This document shows, in pieces, positions 23,163-33,742 of a stretch of DNA of 64,000 bases. The DNA is from Adiantum capillus-veneris (Eukaryota > Streptophyta > Polypodiopsida > Polypodiales > Pteridaceae): contig CM043966.1 of assembly GCA_014529385.2 (NCBI GenBank), positions 39,368,037 through 39,432,036 of the forward strand. Direction: 5' to 3'. The first letter of the stretch is position 1; every line of letters begins with the position of its first letter. Position numbers and translations under genes: made by a program. The notes under the pieces were generated by a model that was given only the letters and a program-made list of their open reading frames with translations, searched no databases and had not been told where the DNA came from.

Positions 23163-23882
23163 TTATGTCTTCGAGGTTTCCCCTTCAACCTGTGGACGAG
23201 AAACTTCAGCAAGAGTTTGGCTCTTCCTCTTGATGATGTCAATGATCTCCTCATGGAATTCACGCTTTGCAATGCCAAGAACTTCTCCCAGAGTAAACTC
23301 AATCTTGCTATTCAAGATCCTTTCCTCCAAGACTTTCTTCAAATCTGTAGCCACATCAATATCAGATTGTAGTTTATAAGTTGGGCCTTTTGTCTTACTT
23401 TTTGTTGGCTCTTTCTTCTTTCTTGTTGTAGACTCCTCCATGAGTACTTCAGGTGGAGACAATCCTTGTGTCGGGGGTGTTTTGGAAGGCATTGAGTCAC
23501 TTCTTCCTCCACTTCTAGAAGCTCTTTTTGATGGTCCTTCATTAGCATTCTCACGTCTGCGCTTCTCTTTTGCAATAGCTTCATTTTGTTGGCATTTTGT
23601 AATGTAGGCATGCACTGACAATGTGCCCACTGGATCATTCTATCCTATTTCTAGACGTATGGAATCACCTGCTTCATGGAGAATCTCTTTTGTAAGCTTT
23701 CCCTTTTTAGCTAATTGCATGACATTTGGCCAAATTTGACCATGATGGTCATTCACCTCTTCATCACTAAGATGCTCAATTTTTACTCCATAAGTAGCTG
23801 CCTCAACTGAAGAGCTAGCATGGTTAGTTGCCATATCTTCAACTAAGGTTTGCATTCCTCCCTTCCCAAAGTTAGTTCTCAA
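23163..23882 (-). pseudogene. Ty3-B gag C-terminal extension
   Basis: Two frames in phase, separated by a stop at about 23637. The first (23882-23640) has an HLSDEEVNDHHGQIWP block. The second (23630-23163) has a basic, Ser-rich linker and then a compact conserved-looking segment (YKLQSDIDVATDLKKVLEER, FTLGEVLGIAKREFHEEI, DIIKRK). I recall similar segments between knuckle and protease in some Ty3 elements of early land plants, but cannot check this here. Function unknown, possibly Gag assembly. Confidence 0.65.
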
Positions 23883-23900
23883 GGGTAGACCTGTCTCTCT

Positions 23901-24332
23901 TTAGTGGATTTTACCATCCTTAAAAAAGACAACATCTTTTGGCAAAGCATCACTAAAATCAGCACAATCCCTTCTTACATGGTATGTACTATCACACGAA
24001 ATACATCTATTAATAAACCATTCTTTGGGCTGTTGTCTTTGCCTAAGAAATGGCCCTGATGGGTGGCCTTTTTCTTCAAGTTTTGCAAGCTTCACCTTCA
24101 AGTCACGCATTCCCTTCACAAGCTCATCTAGCATAGACTCATCAAATTTAGGAGCTATATAAGTAGGCTTTACCATTTTGTCAGAAGTTGAGGTTGAAGG
24201 ACTTGTAGTGTTTACTACCATCTTGTCCCTTCTTCTTTGTCGTTTGGCAAGCAATGAAACATCACCTTCAACTTCATTCCAGTCGGTCTTTAGTCCTTGC
24301 TCAGCATCTTTATCTTCAAGAAGAAGCTCCAA
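23901..24332 (-). pseudogene. Ty3-B nucleocapsid with zinc knuckle
   Basis: 144 codons. A basic segment (LLAKRQRRRDK), a Ser/Thr linker, a helix rich in Lys and Glu, then CISCDSTYHVRRDC (C-x2-C-x4-H-x4-C), the RNA-binding knuckle. A frameshift near 24340 separates it from the capsid block. Confidence 0.85.
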
Positions 24333-24348
24333 ATTTTCTTGAAAATCT

Positions 24349-24888
24349 TTACCTGCCGGCTTGTAAGAAAAGATCTGTCTTCTCTACATCTAGTGTGGCC
24401 CTTTTTGTCCTGGTGAGTTGTGCATAGCGCCGCTCAAATTCCCTAAGTAGCTCTATTATTGATAGTCCTTGCTTTGACTTGACCACCCATTCTAAGAATG
24501 TCCTTTTGGTCACTCTCTCAGAGTCCTCCATGAAATATTCCTCCTTATAAGCTACTTTGAGTTCTTCCCAATTTCTGCCATGTCCATCTTTAATTGCCTT
24601 AACATGCTCCCTAATTTCTGGAGCAACAACTAGCTCAAAGCTTTGAATCACCTCACCTTCTGACATGCGATGCAACTCCATCTCCTTTACATACTCGCGT
24701 AAGTACTTGGTTACATCTTTTTCATTGAACTAATCCATTCTATTGACGATCGCTTGTATGGCCTTTGTTACTGAAATCTCCCTTCTTTCAGTGGCATGTT
24801 GTTGTTGCATGAACATTGCAAATTCTTTAAACATTTGCATTGTTGCTGGGTCAAAATGCATACCCTGTTGCTCAACTTGATCACCCAT
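24349..24888 (-). pseudogene. Ty3-B gag N-terminus and capsid
   Basis: I place the start at 24888 (MGDQVEQQGMHFD), the first Met after the primer site. It runs in one frame with a stop at 24730, then continues as a capsid-like retrotransposon Gag block (VIQSFELVVAPEIREHVKAI, FLEWVVKSKQGLSIIELL, FERRYAQL). The longer open frame that continues upstream into the LTR is an artefact. Confidence 0.82.
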
Positions 24889-24908
24889 GGTTACCCACAA
24901 ACTCTCAC

Positions 24909-24936
24909 CGTTGCAGATTCGCGTCGGGTTCACCAA
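24909..24936 (-). other. Ty3-B primer-binding site region
   Basis: Minus-strand TGGTGAACCCGACGCGAATC beside the LTR end. The leading TGG fits the tRNA CCA end. The tRNA species is not the common initiator Met, and I could not identify it. Confidence 0.65.
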
Positions 24937-24941
24937 AAATA

Positions 24942-26936
24942 TATCGAGAAATTTGCGGTCTTGCCAAGAAAGCACCGGGCTTATGACTGTAAGAGTTTGT
25001 GAGAGAACTAAAAAAAAAATATATGAAGGAGTTAAACCATAGATGCCATGAAGACTAGGGTTTGGAAAGAAGTGCAATCAAAGAAGCCCCATTCTTTCTC
25101 TCTTGCACTCACACACACAAAGAAAGAACACAAAAGAGAATGTCAAAACAACACAAAGATGAAAACATCAAGGCTATTGTCATATCGTATCATGGGTAAT
25201 ATGAAAGGGTTAACAGATGAGTTAATGACATTCAATCTTGGCTGACCAAATAGGCTACGAATTATTCTTTGGAATTGTAGTTTTGTGCTTACCATAATAT
25301 ATATATTTTGTCTAGTGATTGGGATTAATTGTGTGTACAAATCCTCTTGGTTCATAGCAAGATAACTATGCTTACGTCAAAAGAAAAGTTATAGTCTATG
25401 AGAGGTAGTATAATGGGATCCGGTGATAGAAGTATTTCATTGAGCCTTTCTGGGCCAAAGAGAAACACTATACGTTGTTGAAAATGTATTTTACGGCTAA
25501 TCCATACGTTAATTCTAATAGATAGTACAGAGTGAAAGCGATAGAAATTATGATCATGTGGATTATTCATCTAGGATAACTCTAGTATGTGCAAAATGTA
25601 GATATGAGAAAAGAGAAGGGAAGAGAAGGGAAGGGAAGAGAAGAGAGTTTCCCTCCCAAGCCCTATTCTTGCCCGTAGGCAATAAGGATATTGCGGGGAG
25701 AGATGTACCTGTAGCAAGGAGAACCTAAAATTTGTAGAGAGGATGAATTACTAAGAGTGAGAGAGATATGTTTGGTTAAGGAGACTAGATTAGATATATA
25801 TATATATATATGTTGGATGAGAGATGAAAAAGAAAACAACAAGAATTCAAGAAAACATCAATGTAGAACACATCTTACTTGACAAACACTTTGACACCAT
25901 TATTGATGGAGAGAGAAGAAGAGGGGAGAATTCAACTTTGATTGATACGCCAAGTCCAAGACCTTTTTTGATTAGAGTTGATCTTCCAAGGATTGTGTGC
26001 AAGAATGGCTAGTCTTCCTATATGAGAAAGTGTAGGCTTAGGCTTATGTTAATGGCTAAGTACAATTTGGCATTACTACTCACTCCCTCATGAATTCCTC
26101 TTATCAATGGCTTGAATGCTTGAGTAGTTTTCAAGGAAGAAGAGGTCCCTTTTATAGGTGAAGGGAACCCCCAAGGATTTACACAAGAAGAGAGGAGCCA
26201 GTGTGAACAGAAACTGGAAAAGTTGGAAATGAGTTGTCCCTGCATGATGTGGGCAGACTGGGGTCCAATATTTTGATCATATCTCCTCAACCGTGTCTCC
26301 AAATAAAAAAGTAAAAATATGGGCAAAAAATTCAGCTCATTAGCTACGACTTCCATTTTAAAATATTTTTTCAATTCGGATTGGAACCTTGTGTAAAAAA
26401 ATCATCAAAATAGGGTCCATTTCTGGCAGCAAAAGTCTTTCTGTGGTCCCCTTAACCTAGACTTTCATTTGATTCCAAAGGATACCTCATGCCATATGAA
26501 AGCATGACATTGCTCCTTGACAAAGTTTTATAATCGTGCTTGCAATAATGCATTAAAATAAGTGTATCTTTGAAATCATGCCACCTAGTGTCCCACTAGG
26601 ATTTGATTCCCTCCTAGTAGCTATTTAAAAAGAAATATAAAAATACATAGAATATATGTATATATTGGAGTAGATAGAATATACATAGAATAGATATAGG
26701 ATCTAGCTCGGGTGTGAGATCATAAAGAATCAATGCTTTTTTCCTCAAGTTAAAGAGACGGAGCTATTGACGATTTTCCCATAGTATTTTCTGATGTAAA
26801 GTAAGAATAGGTTACCCTTGAGAAAAATAATAGGATGGGTTAGAAAGCTTATTATTATACTTAAATATGCATATGTACATTATAGAAAATATAATTATGT
26901 ATCTAATACGGCCCGCTCTCGAGGGTCCCGTAACAC
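24942..26936 (-). repeat. Ty3-B right (5') LTR with a foreign-looking end
   Basis: Matches the left LTR from 24946 to about 26905 (TTATGTATCTAA). Then, instead of the left LTR's last 60 bp, it has about 30 bp ending GAGGGTCCCGTAACA, which on the minus strand is a well-formed LTR start (TGTTACGGGACCC). The two LTR ends therefore do not agree. Confidence 0.8.
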
Positions 26937-27990
26937 TTAGGCAACTCCACGTGCTGCAGGTAAGTGAGAAATGAGATAAGTTCTTTGATTTTGTAAATTT
27001 TATTTTAAAAATTCCAATAGAAAATATAAAAAAAATATATATTTTAAAATAAAATATAAAAATGATATAAATAAAAGAACAAAATAAAAATCTCAAAAAG
27101 AATAAAAACAATTAAAAATCACAAATCTCATAAAAAATTCACAAAAAATTAAAAACCCCATAAAAAATTACCAATTTTTTTTTTCAAAAATTTACAAAAA
27201 ATTTTGAACAAAGAAAAAACCATAAAAAAATCCACAAAAAAATCAAAAAAGAGATTTCAAAATTCACAAAAAATAGAGAAAAACATAGAAAAATTTATAA
27301 AAAAATAATAATACTAAAAAAATCACAAAGAAAAATACACAAATAATTCACACAAAAATAAAAAACTCACAGATAAATCCATAAAACATAAAAAATCCAT
27401 AAAAACTCAAAAAATTCAGTTAAAAAAATCCAAAATTGATCGAAAAACTCATAATAAGTTACAAAATTTATAAAATCTTTAAAACCCCCCAAAAAATTAG
27501 AAAAACTCACCAAAAAATTATAAAACTCAAAACTTTCCCAAAAAAATCGTAAAAAATCATAAAAAGACTAAGAAAAAAGAAAATTCAAAATTTTATAAAT
27601 ACTTAGAAAACATAAAAAGAAAGTCACAGGAAGTGACAGAAACAGCCAGAACGAGGCCGAAAAGCAAAAAATAACACCGAGAAAAATAGCAACGAGAAAA
27701 TCAAAAGCCGAAAAGTGTACTGCACACTGAGCAAACACCGCAAGCCGAGAATTTCACCGCGCAAGCCGAGAATTAGTACAACAAAAAAAAGCGAGCGAAA
27801 TGATCGACTCAAAGTTGTGAGGGAGAGACAAATTTCTAAATTTTTCAAAATCGAGCCAAAAATCGACAAATGAGAATTTTAAACTCATCGAAGCTCAGAA
27901 TTTCGAGCTAGATTTTGGAATCTCCTTGGAAACTGGGATTGAATCAATTTGGCCAAGTATATTATTATTCTAGCTAAATTTTGACAGACT
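26937..27990 (+). repeat. A-rich leader of YDG-young (copy 2)
   Basis: Begins with CTGCAGGTAAGTGAG (26954-26968), a perfect plant 5' splice-site match, then about 650 bp of A-rich words (CATAAAAAATC, ACAAAAAAT). A part rich in CCGAG and GCGAG follows to 27890, then mixed sequence to the first coding block. It has the same layout as 955-1790. No frame. It may be an untranslated leader or an intron; an acceptor is not evident. Confidence 0.5.
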
Positions 27991-28111
27991 TGCTGCAATT
28001 CGATCAAGGAGCTAGAAGTGAACATGCATGCTAGAAATTGGCAAGTATAAGCAATTGCATTGCAATTGAGCTTCCACGAAGAGGAGCACAACTCACATGT
28101 AATTACAGATT

Positions 28112-29700
28112 ATGCTAGTACGAGCAACAAAAATTCTGCTAACCAACACCAGAATCTACCAAGAAACAGTTTTTACAGAACCCTTTGACATGGACTCAAA
28201 TCGAGCCAAAAATTCGAGTACAGCAGAGAGAGCCAGTAGCATTGGCAACACATGCACAAGTGCAATAGAACAGATTTTACAACTATATGGCTACAATGGG
28301 GGTAAATTTTTGTACACAGATTCAGAAGGCCATAGATACTTGATGAGCAGCAAAAGCAACACGGGAGCCAAGATCCTATTGATCAGAGTCAGGCCAGATT
28401 CAGAGAACTCCCAGATATTCACTGACTTTAGTGGAGCCAGGTATTGCAAGCTCAAAGATGAGGTGCATATAGAAGTTTAAAAAGTCAACCCAAGTGTTTA
28501 TCCAGAGACCTGCACAAGTCCGCAAAACATACATTTGGTGCATATGCAATTAGGGTCATTGTACATGGATTATAGTGGTCAGATGTATAGTTGAGAACCA
28601 GAAATGGAAGATCCAACAGATCAACCAATAGAAGCCACTCTAATTGGAGAACAAAGCCAAAGACAATACAAAGGTCAAGACGAAGCAATCTACAGCTTGA
28701 TGCTCAATGTTTTGAAAGAAGACGCCGAGAACTTGGCAAGCATAGAAGCATAAACTTCTCAGCATGAGCTTGACATGATAGAGCCAGTTGAAATACCACC
28801 AGTCATGGCGTATTGCTCAGATTGTGGAGGAAAAGGTGAAAATTGTTTTGAAGATTGTCCAAGAAATCCAGACAACAGGGATACATCAACTGCCAAGCAA
28901 GGTACAAAGCAAATTGAAAATGCGAATCTCGATGTAAGTGCATTTAACTCGTCACTTTTAATGCAATTAGATGATTCTGCATTACCAATAGAAGCACCAA
29001 TAAAAACACGTTAAATTCAAAATCAACATAAAGATGTACAGGCACCAATAAAAACACGTTAAATTCAAAATCAACATAAAGATGTACAGGCACCTGAAAA
29101 GCCTAAAATTGATTTTTTAAACAAAAAATTCTTGCATGAATTTGGTCAAGGTATCGAGATATCATCCAATGTTCAAAAGACTGTTAGGTTTGATTCTGCA
29201 TCCACTGCCACAAGTGTGCAATCATTCACGAGTCTAAGGGACACATCAGACAGAATGATGTTAGCTTTGTATGGTACACATCATACATATGCACACTATG
29301 TAGACCAAAAAGGGAAACTGTACAAAAAGGATCAACCAGTGTTTGAACGGCCCACATACTAGCTCATAGAAGTGCATCCAATGATAGATAAAAAAGGATG
29401 GTTCATTTCAGAGGAAAGAATCTATTATAGCCCATCCTCTCTAGAGATGAAGGATATTACCCGAGTAAACTCAGAAATTTGTTCAGAGCCAAACTCTCCT
29501 CTATCGGAAATCAAGCTTTGATGTTGTGACCAAATGAACATATACTTTGACCAAAACAATCGTAGATATAGACGAGAGTCTAGCACGTATGATGCCTTGG
29601 TCCTGAAACCACAGAAGCTCATATCATAGGAGACCCATGTGATAGACAATATCAAGGCAAAGATAATGCTATCTATAGCTTAACTTCGGGAATAATTTGT
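28112..29700 (+). pseudogene. YDG-young polyprotein, part 1: Y-D-G repeats and Cys cluster
   Basis: One reading frame (phase 2) with stops at 28478, 28591, 28751, 29012, 29060 and 29360. The first and fourth are TAA where the older copy has CAA. It contains five copies of a short motif, Y/F-x-D-x-x-G/N-x-x-Y: FLYTDSEGHRYL (about 28306), FTDFSGARYC (28420), LYMDYSGQMYS (28561), HYVDQKGKLY (29294) and IYFDQNNRRY (29537). Two copies follow LYG words (LQLYGYNG, LALYGTHH), suggesting a larger unit. A knuckle-like cluster CSDCGGKGENCFEDC lies at about 28814-28858. The older copy has His one residue after the usual position. I do not recognise the family. The position fits Gag. Confidence 0.6.
28994..29089. 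repeat. 48-bp perfect tandem duplication
   Basis: Unit starting GCACCAATAAAAACACG, at 28994-29041 and 29042-29089, with a third GCACC following. It adds 16 codons in frame. The older YDG copy has only one unit here. Confidence 0.95.
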
Positions 29701-29745
29701 CATGTTTCACGGAGATACATAGGAAACTATGCAGAAGGTTTACAG

Positions 29746-30411
29746 ATGCCAATTGTCAATAGTGCTACCCAAAGTGTATCTTCACAGTCCCAAAAGGTGG
29801 GACTAAACCAAAGCCAAAAAATTTTAAATTCTTACAATGAAGCAGGCTATAGTGATCACCCTAGGAAGGGGGGAGCTGTAAATCCATCAAGCTCAGCTCA
29901 TGTACTAGGAAATGCTACAGCAGTTAAAAGCCCTAGAGATTCTAGTCAACAAACCCCTTCAAAGCAGAAACCATTGAAAGATCATATGGTTGTTGGGAGT
30001 TTCCAATTGACCCAGATTCTATCAGAGTCTACAGACAAATGCTATTATGAAGATCATAAGGGACAAAAGTTTCAACTGATCTCCACAAGTCAGAGTCAAA
30101 AGCTGACAAGTCCAATAGTGTTCAAACAGTTACATGTGATCAAGCTCACATATGCATATCAAGATGCACATGGTAATGAATATCAGCAAGATCAAAACCT
30201 TGTAGAAACCCCTATGGATGGTAAGACTGAAGTCAAGGACTATCTGAAGATGATGCAAAGCCTTAAGCTGCCAGAACAGGTGACAAAAAAGTCAAAATCA
30301 ATGGGAGCTAAAGTCCAAAAAGCTACACAAAGGTCACTACCAAAATCTCCTCCAAAGAGACAGATTCTGTCAGAAAGTACAGTGGATCTTTTAAGGTCAA
30401 AGATTACTTAG
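29746..30411 (+). pseudogene. YDG-young polyprotein, part 2: further Y-D-G repeats
   Basis: 222-codon frame in another phase, after a shift near 29700. It begins with a Ser/Gln-rich linker, then CYYEDHKGQKFQLI (about 30043) and LTYAYQDAHGNEYQQD (about 30146), the sixth and seventh motif copies, and ends in a basic Lys/Ser-rich segment. The matching part of YDG-old (36004-36249) keeps the same motif (YAYQDAHDKEYQQD). Unrecognised. Confidence 0.6.
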
Positions 30412-30461
30412 ATCCATGTAGACAATGCTCAACAATTGCAAAAAGTACAATATTACAACCA

Positions 30462-31697
30462 ATGGAGTCAACATCAATTGAAGCAGGTGATCAAAGCAAA
30501 GAAGTTGAAGAAAAAGGTCAATTCAAGGACACTGCCACAACAAAAGCACTCAATATAGAAAAAGATTTCGAGATGATCGAGTGCAACATTGTTGGTGAAA
30601 ATGAAGAAAAGATGTCAAAAGAAGTAAAGCTAGATTTTCAGCTAGACAAGAGCCTCATGTCCTTTCGTACTTGGAAAAGATTTGGCCAACCACAACTGGA
30701 AGATGCTCCTAAATTTGTGAGCATATCAGGAGACAAACGAGTAGAATGTTGGGGAATCATCTCCACCACCATTGAAGTAAGTTCACAGATCATCATATCT
30801 CAATGTCACGTGATCACAACAAAAGATATGCCAGACGACATCATAATGGGAATGTCAATGGCCCAGAAGATGGTAGAGATGCAAAATGCAAACATGACAG
30901 GGTCATCACAGACAACAAAGAATGAAGACCAAGACTGGTCACCCGCGGACGACAACACAAAGTCCTCAACCATAGTTAAAATGGAGACTTATATCAAATC
31001 AGATCTTATTGAAAATGATTCATCTCCATTGGATAGAACTGCAAAAGAGCTTAAAGCAAATCAGGCAATAGCAAGTGCATATCAAATAGAGCAAAGAGCA
31101 ACCACGATAGCTATTGAGCAAAGAATGCCACCAAAGCTAGAAGTTAAGAAGAACGAGGTTGCAAACAACCAAGAAGGTATAGGAAGTCCAAAGATCAAGA
31201 CATTACGAGCTAAATCAGATGAAGAAAGTCAGATTGGAAGACAGAGTCTCAAGCTGCCCTCCATAAAGACATAACTAGATCAAGATGAGACCATGGCAAA
31301 AGTAGGACAAAGATCTTCAATAGAACGAGCATTGAGAATAGCTATAGCTCTCAGCAGTACAAAAGGAGCAAGTGTCAGATGCAATGCTCTATTGGATAAA
31401 GAAGCAAATTGCAATATGGTTGCAGACAACATCCAGAGAATTCTAGAGATTACTCAAGACAAGACGGATAATAGAGAAATCATGAGTAAGGCTACATGTC
31501 AAGAAGAAATGGTTGCTACCCTTAGCATCCAAAATCATGAAGAGCAGATAAAGTTTCAAGTGAAGCCTTCAAAGGAAATGCTTGCAGATGTCATCCTTGG
31601 ACATCGGTGGTTAGACCAACACAAGGCGTACAAAGAAGATACAATGCTAATACTCTCTTTCCAAGAGGTAGCAAGCAACATTTATAGGTACCGTTAA
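30462..31697 (+). pseudogene. YDG-young polyprotein, part 3: two protease-like domains without D-T/S-G
   Basis: One phase with a single stop at 31272. The first half has a retropepsin-like pattern: VKLDFQLDKSLMSFRTWKR where the active-site loop should be, then a beta-rich stretch and DDIIMGMSMAQKM resembling the closing G-loop. The second half repeats the pattern: CNALLDKEANCNMVAD and LADVILGHRWLDQHK. In both, the Asp is followed by Lys, not by T/S-G. YDG-old shows LDKN and LDK at the same places, so the change is older than the split. Either the enzyme lost activity early or the fold has another use. Sequence resemblance only. Confidence 0.55.
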
Positions 31698-32758
31698 TGC
31701 TAGATTCAGAGTTGCAGAAGTCACAACGATTGAAGACATATCTTGGAGACAAAGGTAAAGCTAAAGTGAAACCTCCACTGATTAGCACAAAAGGTATGTC
31801 AACATATATCTCTATATCAAAGAACCCTCATGGATCAGCTTCTTCAAGCAAGTCAGGCTTTCAAAACTTCAAGTCTATTGCTAATCCAATTGAAACCTCT
31901 AAGGAGACACCCAAAAAAGCAAAGATATATCAGCCAAAGTAATCAAGAAAGCAAAGAAAAGTTAAGAAAATGTTTGTTCCGAGCACTTTAGTCAAAGTCA
32001 ATGATCCGGTTTGGATTAAAGACAAGAAATCAACACAAAAAGACAAACACATGGGATGGATAGCATCACAATGGAGCTTAAAAGAACAGGAGTACTATGG
32101 AGGTAATAGACTGATATGGGTGCCAAAACCGCAGGTTAGGGCATATGAAGTAATGTCAAGTCCCTCCTATGAAAGAAGGTCCACAAGGTATCAACCTCGA
32201 CAATATCTTAGGATACCTAAGAAGCATGTATACAACAGAACAACATCAAAAGATGCTGAAGTCTACCACAAACCGCAAGAGGATACAGAAAAAAGATGGA
32301 TCTCAAAGAATGTTCCTCTTGGACAAGGATTCTACACACGTTATTCAAAGATTTGGCTACCAGTCAACCACAAGACAAGTGCAACTACACCAAACCTGCA
32401 TGATGATCTCAAGAGCTCAAAAAAGTCAACAATGGAGATACAAAAAGGTCATCAAGAGATTTGGATTCTTAAATCTTCCAATGCTCCTAGTCAAAAGCCA
32501 AATGCCGATAGTCAACAAAGGCCTACAACAACATCAAAGACTCCTATCAACATGCCTAATTGGAGAATCAAACAGATAATGGAGTCTTTACAGTCAAAGA
32601 AGGATGACCCAACCAACGTGAATGAAAATTCAAAGATGATAAAACAGGTATGGCAAAAGAAACCTTCAATGCCAACTTGGTCCTTCACTAATCCTCTTTT
32701 TAAGGATTCAAGCTTACTTTTACTTGAAGAAATGTTTGTAATAAGCACAAGAATGTAA
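31697..32758 (+). pseudogene. YDG-young polyprotein, part 4: Trp-rich basic tail
   Basis: Two frames in one phase (31697-31942 and 31970-32758). The long one, 263 codons, is basic and carries about ten Trp at spacings of roughly 10-40 residues, mostly as W-I/V/L-x-K (DPVWIKDKK, MGWIASQWS, IWVPKPQ, KRWISKN, KIWLPVN, EIWILKS, PNWRIKQ). The same tail is present in YDG-old (41900-42670). It lies where pol would be in an autonomous element. No match to polymerase or integrase motifs. Unrecognised. Confidence 0.6.
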
Positions 32759-33730
32759 AAAATTCAAGTCACTAGGGTGCAAAAAATGCTCTTTGGTATA
32801 GTCAGAGTCGGGCTGCTGAGCCATAAAATGAGCAAAGCATTAGTCCCAAAGCTTCAAGTTGTATTAAACTCTGTGCTAAGGGTCGTAGTTATTAGGCTTA
32901 CGCTCAAGCTAGAAGAGTTGAGCATATCTAAGTCGTGTTGCTCATGTTGGATGAGATGAGCATAAGAGTCAAAGTCTATTAACTTACAATTGGTGTAGTG
33001 TCGTAGAGTCCACACTCATGCATAGTGAATAGTAAGATGAGAGCACATATCCTCGTCAACAAAAACCATTCTTAAAGGGGTGCCAGCTTTGCAAAGTCAT
33101 GTCATATGCTTTTATAGCTACATCTTTCTAAAGAACCCCTCAAAATCTCTCTTGCACAACATATTGTTTCCCATGCATTTTTGTGTATGCATAAATAGGA
33201 TATCCCATCATTGGACATATGCATTAGGCACTCTTTTTTGCTTCCACCTATGCACATTGAGTGGACTACAACAGGAAACCAATGTTCCATCATGCTACCC
33301 TCTCATATTTGCTGTCTTTTTAATTCCATATCTATGAGCAAATCATCTATTCAGTAATGTATTAATATTTTCCATGCTAATAAGTACTCCAATAATGCAC
33401 GTATCCCAAAGGCACCTTTTTCCCACTGGGTTTTTTCCCTTTGATCATCTAGGTATTAGACCCTAATTTAGAACCTCATCATTCTACTTCCTTTGTACAT
33501 ACTTTTCATAAATAAAAAGAAGCCTCATAATTATGCTATTACAACGGATAAATGCAACATCATCTCTCACATAAGACATATTTAGACCAATGAAGATGCT
33601 GCAACAAATTGAACCTCATCAAAAAATTCAATGATAAATGAAGACAATCAGCCCATCAACAACCAATAAAAAACCTTCCCTTGCCTCCACGGACACTTTT
33701 CAACAGTGCCCGAGGACGGGCACTAAAATC
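32759..33730 (+). other. YDG-young 3' untranslated region, no gene
   Basis: About 970 bp between the end of the coding remnant and the purine tract, with only short unrelated frames. YDG-old lost most of this region at its break near 42736. Confidence 0.6.
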
Positions 33731-33741
33731 GGAAGGGGGGA
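33731..33741 (+). other. YDG-young polypurine tract
   Basis: GGAAGGGGGGA directly before TGTTAAG. This placement defines 33743 as the LTR start and shows that the upstream coding region belongs to the same element as the LTR. Confidence 0.8.
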
Positions 33742-33742
33742 A

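Larger units (their letters stand above)
11177..26936 (-). mobile_element. Ty3-B: complete-length Ty3 element, minus strand
   Basis: Two direct repeats of about 2 kb (11177-13183 and 24942-26936) flank gag, protease, reverse transcriptase, RNase H and integrase, all read from right to left. In the first 300 bp the LTRs differ at roughly 3-4% of positions by eye. A primer site lies beside the right LTR and a purine tract beside the left one. A copia element (13935-19662) interrupts the integrase. No target duplication was found: the left flank is CGCAT and the right flank CTTAG. Stops and frameshifts in almost every gene show it is inactive. Confidence 0.9.

Noticed and set aside
21625-24888. 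Plus-strand frames such as 21830-22189
   Set aside because: Shadows of the minus-strand Ty3-B genes.
28112-32758. Endogenous pararetrovirus (caulimovirid)
   Set aside because: No movement protein, reverse transcriptase or RNase H is seen, and the body ends at a purine tract with an LTR.
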